DNA of 64,000 nucleotides from Nocardia veterana NBRC 100344 (GTDB lineage: Bacteria; Actinomycetota; Actinomycetes; Mycobacteriales; Mycobacteriaceae). Positions within the stretch are counted from its first letter, which is position 1. Every line of letters starts with the position of its first letter. Below, one piece after another: positions 57,331-64,000 of this stretch. Where the stretch lies: positions 1 to 64,000 of the forward strand of contig NZ_BAGM01000056.1 in NCBI RefSeq assembly GCF_000308855.1, in the 5' to 3' direction. A program made the position numbers and the translations under genes. The notes beneath the pieces are model-generated. The model was not told the origin of the DNA. It did not search any database and saw only the letters and a program-made list of their open reading frames with translations.

Positions 57331-57446
57331 CTGATCAGGCGGGCATTCTCGGCGAGGAAGTTCGCCGCGGCACGCCCCTCCAAACCGAGATCGTCGACGG
57401 CCCGTTTGGCAATCCGCTCCAGGGCCTGTGCGATCGCGCGATTCAC
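57258..57446 (-). pseudogene. 5' fragment of the PI-kinase-like gene (different frame)
   Basis: A GTG at 57446, seven bases after TACGAT (57454-57459), opens a frame reading VNRAIAQALERIAKRAVDDLGLEGRAAANFLAENARLIS, which has the look of real helical protein. It then turns Arg/Ser-rich until a stop at 57258, while the good coding sequence continues in the frame of the neighbouring entry from about 57330. Restoring one base near 57329-57340 would join the two into one gene of about 293 residues. Confidence 0.5.
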
Positions 57447-57518
57447 AGGAGCGATCGTAGAATGCCGGACGGGGCCATGACGCTGTGCCGGCGTGGTCGT
57501 CGGCGGTAGGAAGGTGAT

Positions 57519-58301
57519 ATGCGACATCCGGCCGAGGGCGTACTCAATGCGCTGACCTTTCATCCCGAGCGGCGGATCACCATGACGCCGGCGCAGTTCG
57601 GTCTCGAGTACGAGGATCTCTGGCTCACCGCCGCCGACGGCGCCCGGATCAATGCCTGGTTCGTGCGGGCGGAGCAGCCGGTTGCACATGTCCTCTACGC
57701 GCACGGCAACGGCGGCAATATCGGTGACCGCTCGCCGATCCTGGCCCTGCTGGCCGCCGCCGGGCTCGACGTGCTGACCTTCGACTACCGCGGGTACGGC
57801 CGCAGTCCCGGCCGGCCGAGCGAACGCGGTCTGTACCTGGACGCCCGTGCCGCCCGCGCGGCGTTGTCGGAGCAGCCCGGGGTGGATCCGAAACGGGTTG
57901 TCTACCTTGGTAAATCGCTCGGCGGCGCGGTGGTGACCGAGTTGGCCACCGAGTATCCGCCCGCCGCGATGATTCTCATGTCGACGTTCACCGGTCTGCG
58001 CGACGCGGCCCGCGCGGTCTATCCGTTCATCCCGAAACCCTTGGTGCCGAACGCGTTTCCGACGCTGCGACGGATCCGGGACGTGCACGTGCCGACCTTC
58101 GTCATGCACGGTGACGCCGACGAACTGCTCCCGGTGGCGATGGGCCGGGCGCTGTATGCGGCGGCGCCCGGACCGAAGCGGCTGCTGATCTATCCGAAGG
58201 CCGGCCACAACACGCTGGTCTCCATTCCCGGCTGGTCCGGCACCGTATCGGCGTGGGTTCGCGATGTTCTCGCCGGGGTCGCGCCGGTGTCCGGCGACTG
58301 A
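57519..58301 (+). CDS. Alpha/beta hydrolase
   Basis: 260-residue serine hydrolase. The oxyanion-hole HGNGGN is at 62-67, and nucleophile Ser133 is in LGKSLGG. The acid is in HGDADELLPV and the catalytic His in PKAGHNTLV. FDYRGYGRSPGRPSERGLYLD is typical of the Bem46-like/serine aminopeptidase group; the substrate is unknown. No clear signal peptide; a mild hydrophobic start (GVLNALTF). ATG at 57519 with AGGAAGG upstream. Confidence 0.87.
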   Translation: MRHPAEGVLNALTFHPERRITMTPAQFGLEYEDLWLTAADGARINAWFVRAEQPVAHVLYAHGNGGNIGDRSPILALLAAAGLDVLTFDYRGYGRSPGRPSERGLYLDARAARAALSEQPGVDPKRVVYLGKSLGGAVVTELATEYPPAAMILMSTFTGLRDAARAVYPFIPKPLVPNAFPTLRRIRDVHVPTFVMHGDADELLPVAMGRALYAAAPGPKRLLIYPKAGHNTLVSIPGWSGTVSAWVRDVLAGVAPVSGD

Positions 58302-58328
58302 AAGCGGCCCGAGCGCCGCGGCGATGCG

Positions 58329-58334
58329 TAGCCT
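58329..58334 (+). promoter_or_regulatory. Leaderless-type -10 (TAGCCT)
   Basis: TAGCCT ends six bases before the ATG at 58341. The spacer GGGAGC could also be read as a weak ribosome-binding site. Confidence 0.45.
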
Positions 58335-58340
58335 GGGAGC

Positions 58341-58829
58341 ATGTCCGAAACCGGTGATATGGCGGCCCTGCTCGCTGCGCTGCAGGATGCGGATCTGCTC
58401 GAGGTCGTGGCGACCGCGACCACGGGCCGGCCCGGGCTGGAGAAGTTGCATCTGACCGCGGTCGAACTGGCGTCGCGCGACACTCGTACCGCACCCGTGC
58501 CGGATGTGAGTTCCGACACTCCGGGTGCGGCTGCCGCCGTCCCGCCGCCGATCTCCGGCGGATTCGGGCAGGTCGCGGTGGGGTCAGGGGTGCCGCTGCC
58601 GCCGGAGGGGTTCGGCGTGCCCGGTGGATACTCCGAATCCGGAGTCCCTACTTTCGAGTCAGTTCGCGATAAGGTCGAGCAGCGCTACGGCACCGCGCAG
58701 GGGATGAGCGAACTCGATCGGCAGACACCGGCGGGCCGCAGCGCCGACGAACAATGGCAGGCGCGGGAGAAGGCCGCGCGGGACCGCCTGGACGAGATCC
58801 GGAAGTCGATACACGGCGACGACGTGTGA
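58341..58829 (+). CDS. Uncharacterised protein, Pro/Gly-rich middle
   Basis: 162 residues without recognised domain. An N-terminal helical part (MAALLAALQDADLLEVVATATTGRPGLEKLHLTAVEL) is followed by a Pro/Gly/Val-rich middle of about 45 residues and a charged C-terminal helix (QWQAREKAARDRLDEIRKSIHGDDV). No signal or membrane segment. The next gene begins 40 bases downstream on the same strand, so the two probably form an operon of unknown function. Confidence 0.6.
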   Translation: MSETGDMAALLAALQDADLLEVVATATTGRPGLEKLHLTAVELASRDTRTAPVPDVSSDTPGAAAAVPPPISGGFGQVAVGSGVPLPPEGFGVPGGYSESGVPTFESVRDKVEQRYGTAQGMSELDRQTPAGRSADEQWQAREKAARDRLDEIRKSIHGDDV

Positions 58830-58869
58830 TTCCGCCTGGTCCGGGGCCCGGACAGGTGAAGGGGAACCG

Positions 58870-59910
58870 ATGACCGCAGCACAGGACATCGCCGCGAAAC
58901 TGCTCGACGCGCAGGTGGACTATCTGCTCGCGGAGGTGACGGGAGATCGGTTCGCCGAGGTCGTCGCCCGCGATGTCGACGATGTGCTGGCGGTCGCCGA
59001 CACCATCGTCTTCCGCGATGTGGTCTCGGTCGACGACGCTCGGCAGACGGTGCACACCGTTGTGAACCGCATCGGCGGCAGCCCCGTACTGCAGGATTCG
59101 GTGGCGGTTTTCGCCGACGCCATCTACGACAACATCGCCGAGAACAACGACTACACCCTCGGCGACGTGGTGGACCGCGAGCCGGTGGAAGCGTTGCTGG
59201 AGAAGATCTTCGGCATGCACCAGGCCCAGGAACGCATCCTGGAGCGATTGACCGAGAGCCCGCTCGTCGCGACCGCGGCCTCGAAATTCGTCGACAAGCT
59301 GATCGACGATTTCATGGAGTCGAACCGGCAGATGGCGAGCAAGGTGCCGGGTGTCGGATCGCTGGTGTCGTTCGGCACCAACGCGGCCAAGTCCGCCCGC
59401 AGGGCCGCCGAGAAGGCCAGCAGCGGGACCTTCATCGGCGATATGGCCGGCAAGGGTGCGATGTTCGCGCTCAAACGCACCAACAACGCGATCCGGGAAA
59501 TGCTGCGCGACGCGCCCGTGCACGGCGCGGCGATGGAGTTCTGGGACCTGCACGCCGGCGAGCCGGTCAGCGGCCTGCGCGACTACCTGACCCAGGCCGA
59601 TCTGCGCGAGCTCGCCCTGCTGGTGCATCGCATCGTCGTCACCACCCGCGACAAGGAGTACGTGGGTGTGTTGCTCGACGAGTGCGTGGACGTGTTCTTC
59701 GCCAAGTACGGTGACCACACCCTCGGTGCGCTGCTGCCCGAACTCGGTCTGTCCGCCGACGACATCCGGACCGAGATTCTGCGCTACGGCCCGGCGGTGG
59801 TCGAGGCGGCGAAGCGAAACGGCGTGCTCGCCAAGCTGATTCGCGAACGCCTGGAACCGTTCTACACCTCCGAGCCGGTGCTGGCCATCCTGGCCGACGC
59901 CGCGTCGTAG
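58870..59910 (+). CDS. Uncharacterised conserved protein
   Basis: 346 residues, almost wholly helical, no known family. Blocks include ETAKLLDAQVDYLLAEV-type opening, DVDDVLAVADTIVFRDVVSVDDARQTVHTVV, a Gly/Ala/Lys stretch (SLVSFGTNAAKSARRAAEKASSGTFIGDMAGKG) and DYLTQADLRELALLVHRIVVTTRDKEYVGVLLDECVDVFF. The glycine-rich central stretch might contact membranes or nucleic acid. The ATG at 58870 is preceded by AGGGG. It overlaps the 3' end of the convergent oxidoreductase gene by 49 bases. Confidence 0.7.
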   Translation: MTAAQDIAAKLLDAQVDYLLAEVTGDRFAEVVARDVDDVLAVADTIVFRDVVSVDDARQTVHTVVNRIGGSPVLQDSVAVFADAIYDNIAENNDYTLGDVVDREPVEALLEKIFGMHQAQERILERLTESPLVATAASKFVDKLIDDFMESNRQMASKVPGVGSLVSFGTNAAKSARRAAEKASSGTFIGDMAGKGAMFALKRTNNAIREMLRDAPVHGAAMEFWDLHAGEPVSGLRDYLTQADLRELALLVHRIVVTTRDKEYVGVLLDECVDVFFAKYGDHTLGALLPELGLSADDIRTEILRYGPAVVEAAKRNGVLAKLIRERLEPFYTSEPVLAILADAAS

Positions 59911-60854
59911 CCGCCGGATCGAAGGAGCCCCGCGAGCCGCGCGAGCTGGCCGGTGAATTCGGTGGGGTCGAGCGCGGCGATCCGCAGGAGAATGTGCTCG
60001 GCACCGGCGCGGGCGTAGCGATCGAGTTGTGCCGCAAGGTATTCGGGTGTGCCGGTCAGCAGCACCTGGATCGCTTCGACCGTCTCGACCGGCATCGCGT
60101 AGGTTGCCCGCGTGTAGCGTTCGAGCGCCGAAAGGCCCACTTCGGGGTCGTCGGATACGTAGACGGTCGCGAAAAGCGCAGGCGTCACCGATGATTCGCC
60201 GCGCCCGGCCGCGACGGCAGCGGCGCGAACGGTGGCGAGCCCTTCGCTGTAGGTGTTCACTTCCGGCGGGTAGGGGAGCCAGCCGTCGTAGTGGCGCCCG
60301 GTGCGGGCCAGCGCGGCGGGGGTGATCCCGGTGGCCCAGATCGGCGGTCCGCCCGGTCGGTCCGGCTGCGGCACCTCCGGCAGCCAGTCGTAGTGCAGCA
60401 CCCTGCCGTGGAAGGGGGCGGTATCGCCGGACCACAGCCGCCGCCACAGTGCGACCGTCTCGTCGAGATGGGTGAAGCGGGTCCGGTAGTCGACGCCGAC
60501 CAGGTCGAATTCGGCCCGGCTGAGCTCCGGGAACCCGGCGCCGACGCCGAGGATCAGCCGACCGGAGGCGAGCTGATCCAGCGAGGCCAGGGTGGCCGCG
60601 GCGTGCACCGGATGCCGGTAGGCCGGCATCAGCGCGGCGGTGCCGAGCGTGATCCGCTCGGTCATGGCCGCGGCGGCGGCCAGGATCGTCAACGGTTCGA
60701 TGCGGGCCCGGCTCAGCGAGTCGCCCAGCCATACCGAATCGAAGCCCATACCCTCGGCGGTTGCCGCCAGGTCTGCCAGCCCTCGGGCCGCGCCGCCACG
60801 CTCCAACTGCGCCACTCCGCCGGGGAGGAGGAGGCCGTATCGAATGTCGTTCAC
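59862..60854 (-). CDS. LLM-class (F420-type) oxidoreductase
   Basis: 330-residue bacterial-luciferase-like protein. Opening YGLLLPGGVAQ, GFDSVWLGDSLSRARIEPLTILAAAAAMTERITLGTAAL, HPVHAAATLASLDQLASGRLILGVGAGFP, and PPIWATGITPAALARTGRHYDGWLPYP are typical of F420-dependent family members, which are plentiful in Nocardia and mycobacteria. Substrate unknown. Start is GTG at 60854. Its last 49 bases overlap the convergent gene at 58870-59910. Confidence 0.88.
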   Translation of the reverse strand: MNDIRYGLLLPGGVAQLERGGAARGLADLAATAEGMGFDSVWLGDSLSRARIEPLTILAAAAAMTERITLGTAALMPAYRHPVHAAATLASLDQLASGRLILGVGAGFPELSRAEFDLVGVDYRTRFTHLDETVALWRRLWSGDTAPFHGRVLHYDWLPEVPQPDRPGGPPIWATGITPAALARTGRHYDGWLPYPPEVNTYSEGLATVRAAAVAAGRGESSVTPALFATVYVSDDPEVGLSALERYTRATYAMPVETVEAIQVLLTGTPEYLAAQLDRYARAGAEHILLRIAALDPTEFTGQLARLAGLLRSGGYDAASARMASTGSEV

Positions 60855-61157
60855 GCCCAGCAGTCTTCGCGTGGCGGCCGGGTAGGGACAATTCCCTGGC
60901 GGGTATCGCCGGGTGTCGGCATCGCGCGCTCGACGTCCGGCGGACGTACCGGTACGACGGTTCGAACACGGCGAATTCGCAGCTTCCTATTCAGTTCGCG
61001 TTTCCTAACTGGTTTGAAATGGCGGTAAATGGGGTAAAGTCGGTCGTTTTGTGAGAACCAACCGCACGGTATTTCGATATCTTCCCAGTCCTGGCCGCAA
61101 CGGTTTACGGCAGTACGTTGTTTGAAGTTTCAAAGTTGTCCACCGGAAGGTCCGGTC
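60855..61157. other. Divergent intergenic region with TTTGAA-GT-TTCAAA dyad
   Basis: About 300 bases between divergent genes. TTTGAA (61121-61126) GT TTCAAA (61129-61134) is a perfect dyad 23 bases before the permease ATG and could be an operator of it. A+T content is visibly higher than in neighbouring genes. Confidence 0.45.
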
Positions 61158-62717
61158 ATGAGTACAGACCACCGGCCCGTCGAATTGTCGGCTCTGGCCG
61201 CAGCGTTGCACACCGAGCAGGACGGCTATCGAAAGTCGTTACGCAGCCGCCAGTTGCAGATGATCGCGATCGGCGGGGTGATCGGCACCGGACTCTTCCT
61301 CGGTGCCGGCGGACGTCTCGCCGGCGCAGGTCCGGGGCTGTTTCTGGTCTACGCGGTCTGCGGCGTGTTCGTCTACTTCGTACTGCGGGCACTCGGGGAG
61401 TTGGTGCTGTATCGGCCCTCGTCCGGCTCCTTCGTTTCCTACGCGCGCGAATTCTATGGCGAGAAGCTGGCATTCGCCGTCGGTTGGATGTATTTCTTTC
61501 ACTGGTGTATGACCGGCATTGTCGACATCACCGCGATCGCGACGTATGTCCGATATTGGAATGCCTTCACGGGGGTGCCACACTGGGTCATCGCACTGGT
61601 CGCGCTGGTTGCGGTCGTGGGCACGAATTTGATCTCGGTGCGCTGGTTCGGCGAACTCGAATTCTGGGTGGCGCTGGTGAAAGTCGTCGCCCTCGTCGGG
61701 TTCCTGGTCGTGGGCTCGGTCTTTCTGGCCGGCCGATTCGTCATCCGGGGAGAGCCCACCGGGCCGAGCGTGCTCGCTCATCACGGCGGCTTGTTCCCGA
61801 CCGGCGTGCTGCCGCTCGTCACGGTGACCACCGGTGTCGTATTCGCTTACGCGGCAGTGGAATTGGTCGGTATCGCGGCCGGGGAGACGGAAAACCCGCA
61901 CGAGGTGATGCCGCGCGCCATCAATTCGGTCATCGCCCGCATCGGGGTGTTCTATGTCGGTTCGCTCGTCCTGCTCGGACTGTTGTTGCCCTACACGGCC
62001 TTTCGTGAGGGCGAGAGCCCGTTCGTCACCTTCTTCGCCCGTATCGGTGTCCCAGCCGCCGGATCGATGATGAATCTGATCGTGCTCACCGCCGCGTTCT
62101 CCAGCCTCAACGCCGGCCTGTATTCGACCGGCCGCATTCTGCGTTCGATGTCGGCGAACGGCAGCGCCCCCGCGGTGGCCGCCCGGATGTCGCGCACCGG
62201 CGTGCCCTACGTCGGAATTCTGGCCACCGGCGCGATCGCGCTGATCGGCGTCGGGCTCGAAGCGATCGTGCCGGACCAGGCCTTCGAGATCGTGCTGAAC
62301 GTCTCCGCCCTCGGCACGATCATGTCCTGGATGGTGGTCCTGCTCTGCCAGCTGCGGTTGTGGCGACGCTGGTGGGACGGTATTTCCCACCGGCCCGCCT
62401 ACCGCATGATCGGCGCACCCTACACCGGCATCGCCACCCTCGTATTCCTCGCCGGCGTAATCGTGCTGATGGCATGCAGCGGCGACGCGATTCAACGCTG
62501 GGCGGTCGTGGCCACGGTCGGGGTGATGGGACCGGTGCTGGTCGGGGGATGGTTCCTGACGCGCCGAAAGGTCTTGCGCATCGCGGCCATCCGACACGAC
62601 CACACCGGGCAGTTCCCGGTGGTCGCCGAGCGACCGTGGCCCGGGCGGCCCGCGGAGCCGGAAGTGATCGTGATGGACCGACAGCAATTCGGCGCGCGCA
62701 GTGAGGGACATCGCTGA
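61158..62717 (+). CDS. Amino-acid permease (APC/AAT family, GabP/AnsP-like)
   Basis: 519-residue membrane transporter with about 12 segments. The signature block is [31 protein letters not shown], followed by [39 protein letters not shown] and the [25 protein letters not shown] loop. It belongs to the AAT family that carries asparagine, GABA, proline or aromatic amino acids by proton symport; specificity not assignable. The ATG at 61158 follows GGAAGG. A long basic tail ends the protein. Confidence 0.9.
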   Translation: MSTDHRPVELSALAAALHTEQDGYRKSLRSRQLQMIAIGGVIGTGLFLGAGGRLAGAGPGLFLVYAVCGVFVYFVLRALGELVLYRPSSGSFVSYAREFYGEKLAFAVGWMYFFHWCMTGIVDITAIATYVRYWNAFTGVPHWVIALVALVAVVGTNLISVRWFGELEFWVALVKVVALVGFLVVGSVFLAGRFVIRGEPTGPSVLAHHGGLFPTGVLPLVTVTTGVVFAYAAVELVGIAAGETENPHEVMPRAINSVIARIGVFYVGSLVLLGLLLPYTAFREGESPFVTFFARIGVPAAGSMMNLIVLTAAFSSLNAGLYSTGRILRSMSANGSAPAVAARMSRTGVPYVGILATGAIALIGVGLEAIVPDQAFEIVLNVSALGTIMSWMVVLLCQLRLWRRWWDGISHRPAYRMIGAPYTGIATLVFLAGVIVLMACSGDAIQRWAVVATVGVMGPVLVGGWFLTRRKVLRIAAIRHDHTGQFPVVAERPWPGRPAEPEVIVMDRQQFGARSEGHR

Positions 62718-62812
62718 CGCGGCGGGATGCGGCTCGCCCGTGCCGCCCCGGAGAGGCACAGTCGACCGGCGGATGGCGTCCGCGCTGTCGTGCGTGCGGA
62801 AAGGCCGCCGGG

Positions 62813-62818
62813 TAGGGT
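62813..62818 (+). promoter_or_regulatory. Leaderless-type -10 (TAGGGT)
   Basis: TAGGGT ends seven bases before the ATG at 62826, as in the paralogous gene at 17160. Confidence 0.5.
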
Positions 62819-62825
62819 CTCGGAA

Positions 62826-63473
62826 ATGCCGATCCTGTTCGACACCAGCGGGTTACAGCAGACCGGTCCGGATATCTGGGACTCGCCGCGGACGGGTGAT
62901 CGGGTGATCCGCCAATACACCCCCGGAGTCCCGACGATCCCCGCTCCGCTGGAAGATCTGCCGGCTCTGCGGCGCGAGCTCGCCGAAGCCAGTGCCGAGC
63001 GGGGCTGTCTGATCGAAGCGCACGTCGTTTCCTTCGCGGACCTGCCGGCGCTGGTGCGTTTCGAGAAGGTACCGCATTGGAACCGGCCGCACGGCCTGAT
63101 CTACACCGCCTCGATCATCGTGCCGAGAGCGACCGGCGCTGCATCGTTGCTCGTGCTGTGCGCCGAGAACGGCCCCACCGGATACCGCGACGTCACGGTC
63201 GCGGCCAGAACGGGAATCGACGCCGCCCATCCGCCGCACCCGTACGCACCCGATCGTGCGAGTGCCCTGCCCTACAGCGCGGCCGATGACGCTCGGTGGG
63301 ACCCCGAGTTCCCCGATCACGCGCTGACCCGTGCCCGTCGATGGTTCGCCGAGCTCGCCCGCACTGCGCGCCTCGATCCGCACTTCGCGGCGCTGCCACC
63401 GTTCACCGGCCCGATTCCGGATTTCCCGGGTATGACCCCGCTGAGCGATCCGCCACCGTCCTGGCTTCGGTAG
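62826..63473 (+). CDS. Uncharacterised protein, paralogue of the one at 17160
   Basis: 215 residues, same family as the protein at 17160-17930, without its Ala/Pro tail. MPILFDTSGLQQTGPDIW at the start, GCLIEAH, PALVRFEKVP, YTASIIVP, PPHPYAPDR, LPYSAADDARWDPEFPDH and LTRARRW are kept. Both copies are leaderless by the same spacing. The family seems to be actinobacterial and of unknown function; the gene gives no link to the neighbouring permease. The in-frame codons upstream to 62727 overlap the permease end region and are not part of the protein. Confidence 0.75.
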   Translation: MPILFDTSGLQQTGPDIWDSPRTGDRVIRQYTPGVPTIPAPLEDLPALRRELAEASAERGCLIEAHVVSFADLPALVRFEKVPHWNRPHGLIYTASIIVPRATGAASLLVLCAENGPTGYRDVTVAARTGIDAAHPPHPYAPDRASALPYSAADDARWDPEFPDHALTRARRWFAELARTARLDPHFAALPPFTGPIPDFPGMTPLSDPPPSWLR

Positions 63474-63784
63474 GCCCGAACGGCGGGACGTCGGTCCTGG
63501 CGCGGCGTGACAGCCTGTGCCGCAAAGGGTTTCGGGCGGCCGTCCGCGCAGCGGTTGCGCCGACGGTCGGGCGCGGTCGAGACCGCGCGGGTGCGAACCG
63601 TCCGTCTCGGCCGCGGAAGCAGCGCTGCGGCGGCCGAGGTTCGGCTCCACGTCCGAGACCGTTTCCGCGCCGGTACGCCCGGTAGTATCCGGAGCGATCG
63701 CGAATCTGTTTCATCCGGTAAGCGAGCTTCGGCTCGGGGCGACGGTGGCGTGCCGCCGCCGATCACAGCGGTGGAGGAGAGCGG
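63474..63784. other. Intergenic region before pyruvate oxidase-like gene
   Basis: About 310 bases. TAGTAT at 63683-63688 could be a -10 but lacks a clear -35. GGAGGAGAGCGG precedes the ATG at 63785. No ORF is supported. Confidence 0.4.
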
Positions 63785-64000
63785 ATGGCGAAAACGAATG
63801 TGGCCGATCAATTCGTGCACGTTCTCGTGCAGGCCGGAGTACGGCGGATCTACGGTGTGGTGGGCGACAGCCTCAACCCGATCGTCGACGCGGTGCGCCG
63901 CACCCCGGACATCGAATGGGTGCATGTGCGCAACGAGGAAGCCGCCGCCTTCGCCGCGGCGGCCGAGGCGCAACTCACCGGCCGCCTGGCCGTCTGCGCC
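63785..64000 (+). CDS. Pyruvate oxidase/thiamine-diphosphate enzyme (partial, runs off window)
   Basis: First 72 codons of a ThDP-dependent enzyme: MAKTNVADQFVHVLVQAGVRRIYGVVGDSLNPIVDAVRR followed by IEWVHVRNEEAAAFAAAAEAQLTGRLAVC. This opening, with the catalytic Glu in the RNEEAAAFAA segment, is the pyruvate oxidase (PoxB/YdaP) type rather than acetolactate synthase. The product decarboxylates pyruvate to acetate with FAD and quinone in the family. GGAGGAG precedes the ATG. The rest of the gene lies beyond the window. Confidence 0.8.
   Translation, partial: MAKTNVADQFVHVLVQAGVRRIYGVVGDSLNPIVDAVRRTPDIEWVHVRNEEAAAFAAAAEAQLTGRLAVCA

Overview
The window is high-GC actinobacterial chromosome and its gene order points to a mycolic-acid actinomycete, most likely Nocardia or a close relative. 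From memory of the Mycobacterium tuberculosis Rv1626-Rv1650 region, the same genes appear in the same order: pdtaR, polA, rpsA, coaE (fused to a GrpB domain), a DUF402 gene, uvrB, a universal stress protein, uvrA, infC-rpmI-rplT-tsnR and pheS-pheT. This backbone is interrupted by accessory genes: transporters, regulators, methyltransferases and uncharacterised proteins. No insertion sequence, phage, CRISPR array or integrase is visible.

Layout. 1-5 kb: tRNA-Leu(CAA), the ANTAR regulator pdtaR, polA and a small methyltransferase. 5-8.2 kb: a candidate leucine/valine leader ahead of an orphan LeuA regulatory-domain gene, then thioredoxin, a 2H phosphoesterase and an isopropylmalate dehydrogenase-like enzyme. 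8.3-11 kb: a polar amino-acid ABC importer operon. 11-16 kb: a lipoprotein, an SDR and a berberine-bridge-like oxidase, the last two each divergent from a LysR regulator. 16-19 kb: an SPFH membrane protein overlapping a tiny ribbon-helix-helix gene missed at ordinary length cut-offs, an uncharacterised protein with a second copy near 63 kb, and a methyltransferase. 19-25.7 kb: rpsA with a long repetitive leader, a Tat-exported phospholipase C, coaE, and two tandem DUF402 genes. 26-40 kb: uvrB and uvrA, both carrying a near-perfect RecA-independent DNA-damage promoter; between them lie a glyoxalase-like protein, an AraC regulator, DoxX, a universal stress protein, a HelD/HelR-type RNA polymerase ATPase, a PAS-GGDEF diguanylate cyclase and a ketosynthase. 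40-44.9 kb: an uncharacterised gene pair, nitronate monooxygenase, a methyltransferase-TetR operon behind a large palindromic operator, and DUF1844. 45-47.6 kb: the infC operon, with infC starting at AUC behind terminator-like hairpins. 47.8-52.7 kb: two DHA2-type efflux pumps around one TetR gene. 52.9-56.6 kb: pheS-pheT. 56.6-64 kb: a probably frameshifted PI-kinase-like gene, a hydrolase, two uncharacterised genes, an F420-type oxidoreductase, an amino-acid permease, the second copy of the uncharacterised family and the start of a pyruvate oxidase-like gene.

Expression logic. Many genes have a TANNNT -10 hexamer 6-8 bases before the start codon, so leaderless transcripts are common here. 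Other genes have clear Shine-Dalgarno sites and several have structured leaders (orphan LeuA domain, rpsA, infC). Convergent genes are often separated by strong GC-rich hairpin terminators. All family assignments come from reading the protein sequences by eye; no database search was run.
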